In this document: piece by piece, positions 8,453-15,256 of the stretch
How positions within the stretch are numbered: position 1 is the first letter of the stretch
Layout: every line of letters starts with the position of its first letter
Assembly (NCBI RefSeq): GCF_000447205.1
Contig: NZ_AUWY01000071.1
Coordinates: 1-64,000 of the forward strand
Direction: 5' to 3'
Source of the DNA: Sphingobium ummariense RL-3
GTDB taxonomy: Bacteria; Pseudomonadota; Alphaproteobacteria; Sphingomonadales; Sphingomonadaceae
DNA length: 64,000 nucleotides
The notes under the pieces: generated by a model
What the model was told of the DNA's origin: nothing
Database searches by the model: none
The model's input: the letters and a program-made list of their open reading frames with translations, nothing else
Translations under genes and position numbers: made by a program

Positions 8453-8712
8453 TTTTTTGCGAGAAGGTCCTTCAGGCCAGCATTGTCGAGCATCGCCTCG
8501 GCCAGGAGCCGCTTGAGCTTGGCGTTCTCGTCCTCGAGCGCCCGCAGCCGCTTCGCCTCGGAAACCTCCAGGCCGCCATACCTGGCCTTCCAGTTATAGA
8601 TCGTCGCTTCAGACACACCGTGCCGCCTCGCCAGATCGCCGGTCTTGGCGCCAGCCTCGGCCTCCTTCAGCACCGCAATGATCTGCTCTTCCGTGAACCT
8701 TGTACGCTTCAT
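8446..8712 (-). CDS. IS3-family transposase OrfA (HTH protein)
   Basis: An 88-residue DNA-binding protein of the transposase_8 (HTH) family. It starts [20 protein letters not shown], has the helix-turn-helix [20 protein letters not shown] and a leucine-zipper-like tail ([20 protein letters not shown]). Such proteins bind the terminal repeats and regulate transposition. The stop at 8446-8448 follows an A6 run, and OrfB begins in the -1 frame, so the fusion transposase is produced by frameshifting. Confidence 0.92.
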   Translation of the reverse strand: MKRTRFTEEQIIAVLKEAEAGAKTGDLARRHGVSEATIYNWKARYGGLEVSEAKRLRALEDENAKLKRLLAEAMLDNAGLKDLLAKNW

Positions 8713-8812
8713 CGTCCGTCCTTCTATCAGGCCGGACTCTAATCACACTTGGAGGAAAATCAGGGGGTCACGTCACGGCCACTTCATGCGCAACACGCTG
8801 CTCCATGCCGAC

Positions 8813-9277
8813 ACGGATGAACATGCACTCGCTGTCAATGTCTCCAACCTTAGGGTGGGTGACCTCTGAAACGCGCAGGCCCGCGCCGTAAGCACGTTGA
8901 AGGCGGCCTTGTACTTGATGCCTGGCGCGCGCGGCCTCTTGGACGCTCAGGACATCTCGAAGCCCGGGTTCACCGTATACCGGAAAGACCCGGCGCAATC
9001 TCCAGTCGCTTGAGCGTCATAGTGAAGAGGAAGCGTAGAGCCGATAATGTGGCGTTGATTGTTGCAGGCCCAACGGCGCGTCGATGCTGGTCGAATTGAT
9101 ATTGCCGGAGGTCTTCTGCGCCGGTTTTATCGGGAAGACGGCCAAGAAAAGCGACGAAGGATCGGACGTGGCGAATGTCGTCCTGCTGAGTATGCGCCCC
9201 TAAGCTCCGAAGCTTCATATCCTGCAACACCCGCTCGAGCGGCGCACTGTTTGGCGCAGTGGGAATTGTAGTATCAT
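8813..9277 (-). pseudogene. Tyrosine recombinase (XerC/IS91-associated type), frameshifted and truncated
   Basis: From an ATG at 9277 with AAGGAACTCACC upstream, the reading frame shifts almost at once, then gives a SAM-like N-terminal domain: LQDMKLRSLGAHTQQDDIRH, AEDLRQYQFDQHRR and NATLSALRFLFTMTLKR. It stops near 8970. Similarity resumes in another frame as VLSVQEAAR, then with a further shift GIKYKAAFN, then AYGAGLRVSEV and VGDIDS. The catalytic R-H-R-Y half is lost where the IS256 fragment begins. At least three frameshifts make it inactive. Confidence 0.75.
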
Positions 9278-9603
9278 GGTGAGTTCCTTTGCGTTCAAGG
9301 GATCTCGCAATCTCAACGCGACTCCACGTCCCCCAACACCGCGCCATTACGGCGCAATCTCGCCCAAACGCCACCCCCGCGCAGGTTCGTCCAAGTCTCA
9401 GACCTTGTCATACCCCACTGATGGACAACAAATAGGTGCCTCTCAGGAGTTTGGAGTAAGGCTTACCGGAGAGAGGGACGGAGTTCGTCCCTATGTTCCG
9501 AAGCATACCATGAGAACCCGCGAAAAATGGGGGAACCTCTGTGGTAGCGGATTTGCATACTCTTGAACTTATCACGCAAAACCAACGCGATAAACCGCTT
9601 GAC
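9278..9603. other. Gene-free stretch between recombinase remnant and tRNA-Glu
   Basis: About 325 bases hold no credible gene. Short frames exist but none shows protein-like composition. This is where an attachment site next to the tRNA 3' end would be expected, but no duplicate of the tRNA end was found in the window. Confidence 0.5.
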
Positions 9604-9678
9604 TGGTGACCCCTACGGGAATCGAACCCGTGTTTCAGCCGTGAGAGGGCCGCGTCCTGACCGCTAGACGAAGGGGCC
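9604..9678 (-). tRNA. tRNA-Glu (anticodon CTC)
   Basis: On the minus strand the acceptor stem GGCCCCT pairs with AGGGGTC (one G-U pair), the D-arm region is TCGTCTAGCGGTCAGGACG, the anticodon loop is CTCTCAC with anticodon CTC, and the T-arm is ACGGGTTCGATTCCCGT. The discriminator is A and CCA is encoded. The 3' end faces the decayed mobile zone, making this gene a likely integration site. Confidence 0.95.
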
Positions 9679-9709
9679 TTGCTGCCGCATGAGCGGCGGG
9701 CAGGCGCGG

Positions 9710-9738
9710 CCTTTACGAAGCGCTCGAGCGGCCGTCAA
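9710..9738 (-). promoter_or_regulatory. Likely promoter of tRNA-Glu
   Basis: On the minus strand TTGACG (9738-9733) and TAAAGG (9715-9710) are 17 bases apart, about 30 bases before the tRNA 5' end. The -35 box is near consensus and the -10 box weaker. Confidence 0.45.
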
Positions 9739-9763
9739 GCGAAACCATTCGCTTGTTCGCCAA

Positions 9764-9798
9764 ATAAAAAACCACCCCATGCGATTCGCACGGGGTGG
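9764..9798 (-). terminator. Rho-independent terminator after sapC
   Basis: On the minus strand CCACCCC-GTGCG pairs with CGCATGGGGTGG around an AAT loop (9798-9772, one A-C mismatch), then TTTTTT. It would end transcripts coming from sapC, about 170 bases upstream on that strand. Confidence 0.8.
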
Positions 9799-9966
9799 CC
9801 AAGGTTCAGGGAGGAGACGCCTCCAAAGGGGGGAGGCGCCCATACGACACACCCGAAAGGGGGGCAGGTGCGCCGTATGTTCGGAAGATAAGGGAGGTGC
9901 TCCCTTCTTTCAAGGGGATGCGCGCACCCTATCGATTATTTGCGGCAGACCGACTTCGGCCGCGGC
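9799..9966 (-). other. Structured, gene-free stretch downstream of sapC
   Basis: Between the sapC stop and the terminator lie two further potential hairpins: CGCCTCC/GGAGGCG at about 9819-9837 and CATACG/CGTATG bounding about 9841-9880. No reading frame looks coding. It may be a structured 3' untranslated region or a small RNA; the sequence does not say which. Confidence 0.4.
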
Positions 9967-10755
9967 TCAGCCCTGCAGGGCGGCAACCGCCGGCGGGGGA
10001 GCGACGGGGCCCTTGCCCTGCGCAACCTGCGCGTCGAAAATGTCGCGCATCAGCTGCAGGGAAAAGAGATGGGCGTAAATCAGGGGCAGCATGCCGTTCT
10101 GGTTGATCTTGCGCAGCTGGTCACCGCGCAGGTCGCGCAGCTTCTCTTCGTTCACCATGCGGAAACCGCGATAGAGGAAGGGCTGCTCGCTGCCGGGCAC
10201 CTGGATGGAGACCTCTCCGTCCATCAGCAGGTCGAGCTCGGCCAGGTCCTTCATGAACTGGCCGGTGCGGGCGGCGGCCTGCTCGAAATCCTCGCAGAAC
10301 TTCAGCACGCCCTGGACCAGCTCGGTGGGCTTGCCGTCCTCGAACAGCGGCTGCCCTTCCTCGAAGGCGCCGACGGTCTCGTTGGTCGGGTCGAAGCACA
10401 GCGACAGCTCTTCGCTGTCGGGGCGCAGCCGCGCCAGCAGCCAGGGATAGCGGCGGACATAGGCCGGCACATAGGCGGGGCCGCGCAGCTTGCCCTGCTC
10501 GTCGAGCACGACATTGACACCCTCGTTCAGGCCCATCAGCGCCAGCGGCACGGAATCGTCGCCGGCCGAGAAGATGATCGGCAGGAAGCGCTGCGCCGCG
10601 GCGAACTCGTCCACCGTCAGCGGCACGGCATGCTGGCTGGTCAGGAACGGCGCGGTATCGGCGGGACGCACCTTGAAATCGGCATGGTCCAGGCTGCTGA
10701 GCGGCAGCAGGTCGTTGTAGAACACGGGAAGGGCGTTGGCGGGCGCGCTGGCCAT
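9967..10755 (-). CDS. SapC family protein
   Basis: A 262-residue protein of the SapC family (PF07277), named from an S-layer-linked Caulobacter/Campylobacter-type protein and common in sphingomonads. Features typical of the family are the FYNDLLPLSSLDHADFKV opening, the YVPAYVRRYPWLLAR stretch, LCFDPTN, and the late GFRMVNEEKL. No signal peptide or membrane helix is evident. The biochemical role is not known; relatives often lie beside TonB receptors or peptidases, but none is adjacent here. The ATG at 10755 fits the usual family start. A terminator lies downstream at 9764-9798. Confidence 0.85.
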   Translation of the reverse strand: MASAPANALPVFYNDLLPLSSLDHADFKVRPADTAPFLTSQHAVPLTVDEFAAAQRFLPIIFSAGDDSVPLALMGLNEGVNVVLDEQGKLRGPAYVPAYVRRYPWLLARLRPDSEELSLCFDPTNETVGAFEEGQPLFEDGKPTELVQGVLKFCEDFEQAAARTGQFMKDLAELDLLMDGEVSIQVPGSEQPFLYRGFRMVNEEKLRDLRGDQLRKINQNGMLPLIYAHLFSLQLMRDIFDAQVAQGKGPVAPPPAVAALQG

Positions 10756-10881
10756 GGTGGAAGTCCGTCCTGTTTGAGGGCGCTGCCTGTCGCGCAGCGC
10801 CGCGTGTCGATTGGCGCAGGGCGATAAAGCCCCCGGGAGCCGTAGGCAATCGCTTTGTCGCCCGACGCGTCCCGGGCGCGA

Positions 10882-12321
10882 TCAGCCCTCGCCGGGCTCG
10901 GGGATCAACTTGCCGGGGTTGAACAGGCCCTGCGGGTCGATCGCCGCCTTGATCGCGCGCAGCGCATGAAGCCGTGCCGGACTGGCAAGCCGGCCGAGCT
11001 CGGCGCGCTTCATCTGGCCGATGCCGTGCTCCGCCGAAATGGAGCCGCCCGCCGCGACCACGGCGTCATGGACGAAGGCGTTGATCGCCGGTCCCTGCGC
11101 GGTGATCCAGGCAGGACCGTCGGTCGTGCCCCTTGGTGCCCGGACATGGAAATGGACATTGCCATCGCCCAGATGGCCGAAGGAGGATGCCGTGGTGCCG
11201 GGAAAGGCCCGTTCCGCTGCGGCCGCCGCCTCCAGCATGAAGGCCGGCATGCGCGCCACCGGCACGCTGATGTCATATTGCAGCGCAGGTCCCTGCGCCC
11301 GCTCGGCCTCCGACAGCGATTCACGCAGCCTCCAGAAGGCGTCGGCCTGCGCCTCGCTGGCGGCGATGGCGGCATCGATCGCGATGCCCTGCTCCAGTGC
11401 GTCGGCCAGCGCGCCTTCCAGCCGTTCGGCGGGACCGGGCTCTCCGGAATCGGCATCATCGACCTCGATCAGCACATGCCAAGGCGTGCGCGTCCCGATC
11501 GGACAGCGCGTGCCGGGAATGTGGGAGAGGACATGGCCCAGGCTGTCGTCCGCGATCACCTCGAAGCCTTCCACGCTGTCTCCCAGTCGCGATTCGGCCA
11601 GGCGCAGCAGCGCCAGCGCTTCGGCGGGCGTGGCGACGCCGACCCAGCCGACCGCCCGCGCCGCGATCGCGGGGACCAGGCGCAGCGCGGCGGCGGTCAC
11701 GACGCCCAGCGTCCCTTCCGCCCCGATCAGCAGCTGGCGGATGTCGTAGCCGCGATTATCCTTCTTCAGCGCGTCGAGGCCGTCGAAGATGCTGCCGTCG
11801 GGCAGCACCGCTTCGATCCCTTCCACCAGCGCCCTCATGGTCCCGTGGCGCAGCACCTGCGTCCCGCCGGCGTTGGTGGACACCAGCCCGCCGATCGTCG
11901 CCGATCCCTTGGCGCCGAGGCTCAGCGGGAAGCGCCGCCCGGCGCTCTCCGCTGCCTCGTGCAGCGTGGAAAGGATCACGCCGGCCTCGCATACCGCCAG
12001 ATTGTCCTGCGGCGAGAGCGAACGGATGCGGTTCATGCGGCGCAGGGAGAGGATCAGCGCCGATCCGTCCGCGGGCGGGGTCGCACCGCCCACCATGGAG
12101 GTGTTGCCGCCCTGCGGAACCAGCGGGATGCCCAGTTCCGCGGCGAGCCGCACCGTATCGGCGACCTCCTGCGTGGAGGCGGGTGCCAGTATCGCTGCGG
12201 CTGCGCCATGATAGCGTCCGCGCCAGTCATGGGTCCATGGCTCTACGTCGCCCGCATCGGTGACGACGCCCTTGGGACCCAGAAGCGCGACGAAGCGGGC
12301 GATCACATCCTGTCCTATCAT
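10882..12321 (-). CDS. FAD-binding oxidoreductase, GlcD / D-2-hydroxyglutarate dehydrogenase type
   Basis: A 479-residue flavoenzyme of the vanillyl-alcohol oxidase family that oxidises D-2-hydroxyacids to 2-oxoacids. The N-terminal PCMH-type FAD domain has PLVPQGGNTSMVGGATP near residue 70 and later KGSATIGGLVSTNAGGT. The C-terminal FAD_oxidase_C domain carries the metal-binding FGHLGDGNVHFHV and the closing ISAEHGIGQMKR, both typical of GlcD and D-2-hydroxyglutarate dehydrogenases. Genes for GlcE and GlcF are absent nearby, which favours a stand-alone D-2-hydroxyglutarate or D-lactate dehydrogenase. Substrate choice is not readable from sequence. Confidence 0.88.
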   Translation of the reverse strand: MIGQDVIARFVALLGPKGVVTDAGDVEPWTHDWRGRYHGAAAAILAPASTQEVADTVRLAAELGIPLVPQGGNTSMVGGATPPADGSALILSLRRMNRIRSLSPQDNLAVCEAGVILSTLHEAAESAGRRFPLSLGAKGSATIGGLVSTNAGGTQVLRHGTMRALVEGIEAVLPDGSIFDGLDALKKDNRGYDIRQLLIGAEGTLGVVTAAALRLVPAIAARAVGWVGVATPAEALALLRLAESRLGDSVEGFEVIADDSLGHVLSHIPGTRCPIGTRTPWHVLIEVDDADSGEPGPAERLEGALADALEQGIAIDAAIAASEAQADAFWRLRESLSEAERAQGPALQYDISVPVARMPAFMLEAAAAAERAFPGTTASSFGHLGDGNVHFHVRAPRGTTDGPAWITAQGPAINAFVHDAVVAAGGSISAEHGIGQMKRAELGRLASPARLHALRAIKAAIDPQGLFNPGKLIPEPGEG

Positions 12322-12398
12322 GGGACCTGCTATGCCCCGGAATTCATCGACGGTTCAACCACCGGCCGATAGCGTGCCATTCCCAAAAGGGGTTCCGC

Positions 12399-12833
12399 TT
12401 GGTTCATGCCATTCTGCTGCTGCTGTCCACGCCGGCCGTCGAGCCGGTGCAATGGGCGCAGCTGACGATCCAGCGCCGGGTCATCATCCGCGTGCCGATG
12501 GCGCGCAAGGGGCGCGCGCCCACCCGGATCGCGCCCGAGGCGCAGGAGGCGTGGAAGGAGAAGAAGGGGCCGCGCTGCGTGGCGCTACGCTCGATTCGCG
12601 GCGCCAGCATCGTCGTGGACAATGGCGTCGACCTGATCCTGGCCGACAACCATCGCTATCGCGCCCGGCTGGAACGGGGATGCAACTCGGCCGGCTTCTA
12701 TTCGGGCTTCTATGTCGAGCCGGACGAGGACGGGTCGCTCTGTTCGGGCAGGGACGAGTTGCAGGCACGAAGCGGCTTCAGCTGCGAGATCGACAGCTTC
12801 CGCCGCCTGGTCGAGGCCGAGCCGGACGATTGA
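12399..12833 (+). CDS. Small exported protein of unknown function, TTG start
   Basis: About 144 residues with a short hydrophobic start (VHAILLLLSTPAVEP) that looks like a signal sequence. The body contains RRVIIRVPMARKG, GPRCVALRSIRGA, VDLILADNHRYRARL and a cysteine pair region (RGCNSAGFYSGFYVEPDEDG, LCSGRDELQARSGFSCEI). Proteins of this pattern, with paired cysteines suitable for disulfides, are frequent in sphingomonads and lack an assigned function. The start is probably TTG at 12399; the next ATG (12498) would remove the signal sequence. It is followed by rhlE on the same strand. Confidence 0.7.
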   Translation: MVHAILLLLSTPAVEPVQWAQLTIQRRVIIRVPMARKGRAPTRIAPEAQEAWKEKKGPRCVALRSIRGASIVVDNGVDLILADNHRYRARLERGCNSAGFYSGFYVEPDEDGSLCSGRDELQARSGFSCEIDSFRRLVEAEPDD

Positions 12834-12956
12834 TCCGTGCCAAATCGGGCGCTTGTGCGCGATTTTCTTGACAAGATGGCGATATTTCCGCAAGTCGCGG
12901 CCGATTTCCGCTGTGCTTCCGCATGGTGCGAGAGCCCATCTGTTCCGGACAATTGA

Positions 12957-14294
12957 ATGCATTTCGCCGATCTCGGCCTATCCGACGAATTATTGAAGGC
13001 CGTATCGGAGGCCGGATATGACACGCCCACGCCCATTCAGGCGCAGGCGATCCCGCCCGTGCTGATGATGAAGGACATCATCGGCATCGCCCAGACGGGC
13101 ACCGGCAAGACGGCGAGCTTCGTGCTGCCGATGATCGACATCCTCGCCCACGGCCGCGCCCGAGCGCTGATGCCGCGCAGCCTGATCCTGGAGCCGACGC
13201 GCGAGCTTGCCGCCCAGGTCGCCGAGAATTTCGAGAAATACGGCAAATATCACAAGCTCTCCATGGCGCTGCTGATCGGCGGCGTGCAGATGGGCGATCA
13301 GGTGAAGGCGCTGGAAAGGGGCGTCGATGTGCTGATCGCCACCCCCGGCCGCCTGATGGATCTGTTCCAGCGCGGCAAGATCCTGCTCAACGGCTGCAGC
13401 ATGCTGGTGATCGACGAGGCGGACCGGATGCTCGACATGGGCTTCATCCCCGACATCGAGGAAATCTGCACCAAGCTGCCGTCGCAGCGGCAGACGCTGC
13501 TCTTCTCCGCGACGATGCCGGCGCCGATCAAGAAGCTGGCCGACCGCTTCCTCTCCAATCCCAAGTCGATCGAGGTCGCGCGGCCCGCCACCGCCTCCAC
13601 CAACATCACCCAGCGGCTGGTGCGCGTCGATTCGCGCAAGAAGCGCGATGCGCTGCGCGCGATGCTGGATGCGGAGGATGTCACCAGCGCTGTCATCTTC
13701 TGCAACCGCAAGACCACCGTCCGCGAACTGAACAAGAGCCTGCAACGCTACGGCTATCGTTCGGGCGAGATCCATGGCGATATCGACCAGTCCTCGCGCA
13801 TCGCGGAACTGGAGCGTTTCCGCGAGGGCACGGTCAACATCCTGGTCGCATCCGACGTCGCCGCGCGCGGACTGGACATCAAGGGCGTCAGCCACGTCTT
13901 CAATTTCGACGCGCCCTGGCATCCGGACGACTATGTCCACCGCATCGGCCGCACCGGTCGCGCGGGGGCGAAGGGTGTCGCCTATACCTTCGTCACCGCC
14001 GAGGATGCGGAGGCGATCGACAATATCCAGAAGCTGATCGGCCAGACCATCGAGGTGATCGGGGCACCCGCCGCCGCGCCGGAGGAGCCGCGCGAAGAGC
14101 GCCCCCGGCCCGAGAAGCCGAAGAAGGATCGTCGCGAGGAAAAGCGCCGCGAGGACCGTCCGGAGCCGCGCGCTACCCCGCCGCGTTCCGCCGCGCCCGC
14201 GCCGCGCCCGCGTCGCCATGAACCCCAGGACGATGGCCCCGACGATGGCTGGAACGGCCCGGTGCCGGAATTCCTCTCGGTCGGCTTTTCCTGA
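12957..14294 (+). CDS. rhlE: DEAD-box RNA helicase, RhlE type
   Basis: A 445-residue ATP-dependent RNA helicase involved in RNA remodelling, such as ribosome assembly or cold growth. Motifs in order: Q motif (GYDTPTPIQAQAIPP), Walker A AQTGTGKT, PTRELA, TPGRL, DEAD in VIDEADRMLDMGF, SAT, then the C-lobe ARGLDIK and HRIGRTGRAG. The last 75 residues are a low-complexity tail rich in Pro, Arg, Glu and Lys, typical of RNA-binding extensions of RhlE proteins. The ATG at 12957 matches the family start MHFADLGLSDEL. It converges with radC, with a hairpin repeat between them. Confidence 0.93.
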   Translation: MHFADLGLSDELLKAVSEAGYDTPTPIQAQAIPPVLMMKDIIGIAQTGTGKTASFVLPMIDILAHGRARALMPRSLILEPTRELAAQVAENFEKYGKYHKLSMALLIGGVQMGDQVKALERGVDVLIATPGRLMDLFQRGKILLNGCSMLVIDEADRMLDMGFIPDIEEICTKLPSQRQTLLFSATMPAPIKKLADRFLSNPKSIEVARPATASTNITQRLVRVDSRKKRDALRAMLDAEDVTSAVIFCNRKTTVRELNKSLQRYGYRSGEIHGDIDQSSRIAELERFREGTVNILVASDVAARGLDIKGVSHVFNFDAPWHPDDYVHRIGRTGRAGAKGVAYTFVTAEDAEAIDNIQKLIGQTIEVIGAPAAAPEEPREERPRPEKPKKDRREEKRREDRPEPRATPPRSAAPAPRPRRHEPQDDGPDDGWNGPVPEFLSVGFS

Positions 14295-14361
14295 GCAGGG
14301 CGCTCGGGCGGGCCGGCTGCTACCTTGTCGAGGAGCCGGACGGTCGAAGCCTGCCTCCGTC

Positions 14362-14381
14362 ATCCCGGCGAAAGCCGGGAT
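14362..14381. repeat. Tetraloop hairpin repeat
   Basis: ATCCCGGC-GAAA-GCCGGGAT forms a perfect eight-pair stem with a GAAA tetraloop. It lies between the convergent rhlE and radC genes and belongs to the same hairpin family as those at 1906 and 22321. Confidence 0.75.
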
Positions 14382-14429
14382 CCCACTTTCGCTCGCGCGG
14401 GCTGGGCCAAAGGCGAACCGTCGGCGATC

Positions 14430-15125
14430 CTACAGCAGCCCCAGCGCCCGCATGCTGCTGTGCCCCTGCGCGCCGATGATGACATGGTCGTGTACGGTGA
14501 TGCCCAGCCGCTTGCCGGCCTCGGCGATCTGGCGGGTGATGTCGATGTCCTGCCGGCTGGGATCGACCGATCCGCTGGGATGGTTATGGACCAGGATCAA
14601 CGCCGCCGATCCCAGGTCCATCGCCCGGCGGATGACCTCCCGCGTGTAGATCGCCGCTTCGTCGACCGATCCCTCGCTCATCGTCTCGTCGCGGATCAGC
14701 ATGTTGCGGCTGTTGAGATGGAGCACCCGCACGCGCTCGATGCCGAGCCACGCCATGTCGACGCGCAGATAGTCGAGCAGCGCCTGCCAGCTTCCCAGCA
14801 CCGGCCGTTCCGCCACGGTGTTCCGCAGCATCCGCAGCATCGTCGCCTGTACGATCTTGATCGCCGCGATGCTGGTGTCGCCCATGCCGGGTACCCGGCC
14901 GATCGCGTCCCACTCCGCAGTAACCAGCCCGCCAATGCCGCCGAACTCGCGCAGCAGCGCCTTGGCGAGCGGCTTGGTGTCGCGACGCGGGATGGCGAGC
15001 GCCAGCAGATATTCGATCAGCTCATGGTCGTGCAAAGCCTCCCCGCCGCTGATCGCGAGCTTCTGGCGCAGGCGCGCGCGATGGCCCGCGCCGTCGTGGC
15101 TCGCCTTTCCAACGCCTTCTGCCAA
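14430..15125 (-). CDS. radC: RadC family protein (JAB1/MPN metalloprotease-like fold)
   Basis: A 231-residue protein. The N-terminus has a helix-hairpin-helix-like part (LIEYLLALAIPRRDTKPLAK and GIGGLVTAEWDAIGRVPGMG), and the C-terminus the JAMM metal site: E in SEGSVDEA, HNHPSGSVDPS and the following aspartate. Despite the name, a repair function is disputed and the true activity is unknown. Length and motifs are normal. It is transcribed divergently from ydbH and converges with rhlE. Confidence 0.9.
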   Translation of the reverse strand: MAEGVGKASHDGAGHRARLRQKLAISGGEALHDHELIEYLLALAIPRRDTKPLAKALLREFGGIGGLVTAEWDAIGRVPGMGDTSIAAIKIVQATMLRMLRNTVAERPVLGSWQALLDYLRVDMAWLGIERVRVLHLNSRNMLIRDETMSEGSVDEAAIYTREVIRRAMDLGSAALILVHNHPSGSVDPSRQDIDITRQIAEAGKRLGITVHDHVIIGAQGHSSMRALGLL

Positions 15126-15256
15126 GCCTGCCGCTCCCCCGGTTCGTTTTGACGCTATGCGTTGCGGAATCGCGGGGCAAGGATATTTAGGGCGGGACGG
15201 ACGTTGTGCAGGCGTTACGGAAAGTGACGCGGGAAGAGCCGGGGTTGGCGCAAGGG

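Larger units (their letters stand above)
7509..8775 (-). mobile_element. IS3-family insertion sequence, complete, 1267 bp
   Basis: The ends are inverted repeats starting TGACGTGACCCC, extending with mismatches for about 44 bases (7509-7552 and 8730-8775) and including ATTAGAG near the inner end. The element is flanked by a 4-base direct repeat CGGC (7505-7508 and 8776-8779). Inside are overlapping orfA and orfB on the minus strand. The four-base duplication and end structure fit the IS407-like branch of IS3. All parts look intact, so it may still move. Confidence 0.9.
7351..8812 (+). pseudogene. IS256-family transposase fragment, split by an IS3 element
   Basis: The left part (7351-7508) reads MAFLRKLTRRSLCGVKLVIS then DAQEGVRAALSKLLG, typical of the central region of IS256/mutator transposases. 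The right part (8776-8812) reads GHFMRNTLLHAD, which follows in the family a few residues later. When the IS3 element and one CGGC copy are removed, the two parts join with one frameshift. Most of the transposase is missing on both sides, so it was already a fragment when the IS3 element landed. Confidence 0.7.
5594..9603. mobile_element. Decayed mobile-element zone ending at tRNA-Glu
   Basis: This 4 kb stretch between the Bax-inhibitor terminator and the 3' end of tRNA-Glu holds mostly broken genes: LysR and alpha/beta hydrolase fragments, two transposase N-terminal fragments, an IS256-family fragment, a frameshifted tyrosine recombinase, one complete IS3-family element and one small apparently intact gene. 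The recombinase remnant reads away from the tRNA 3' end, as in tRNA-integrated islands. No repeat of the tRNA 3' end was seen at the far border, so the island limits are an inference. Confidence 0.65.

Noticed and set aside
9799-9880. The repeated hairpins near 9799-9880 as a CRISPR array
   Set aside because: There are no equal repeats with regular spacers; only two unlike stems are present.
12870-12956. TTGACA box before rhlE as a promoter
   Set aside because: No acceptable -10 box lies 16-18 bases downstream, so the promoter could not be placed.
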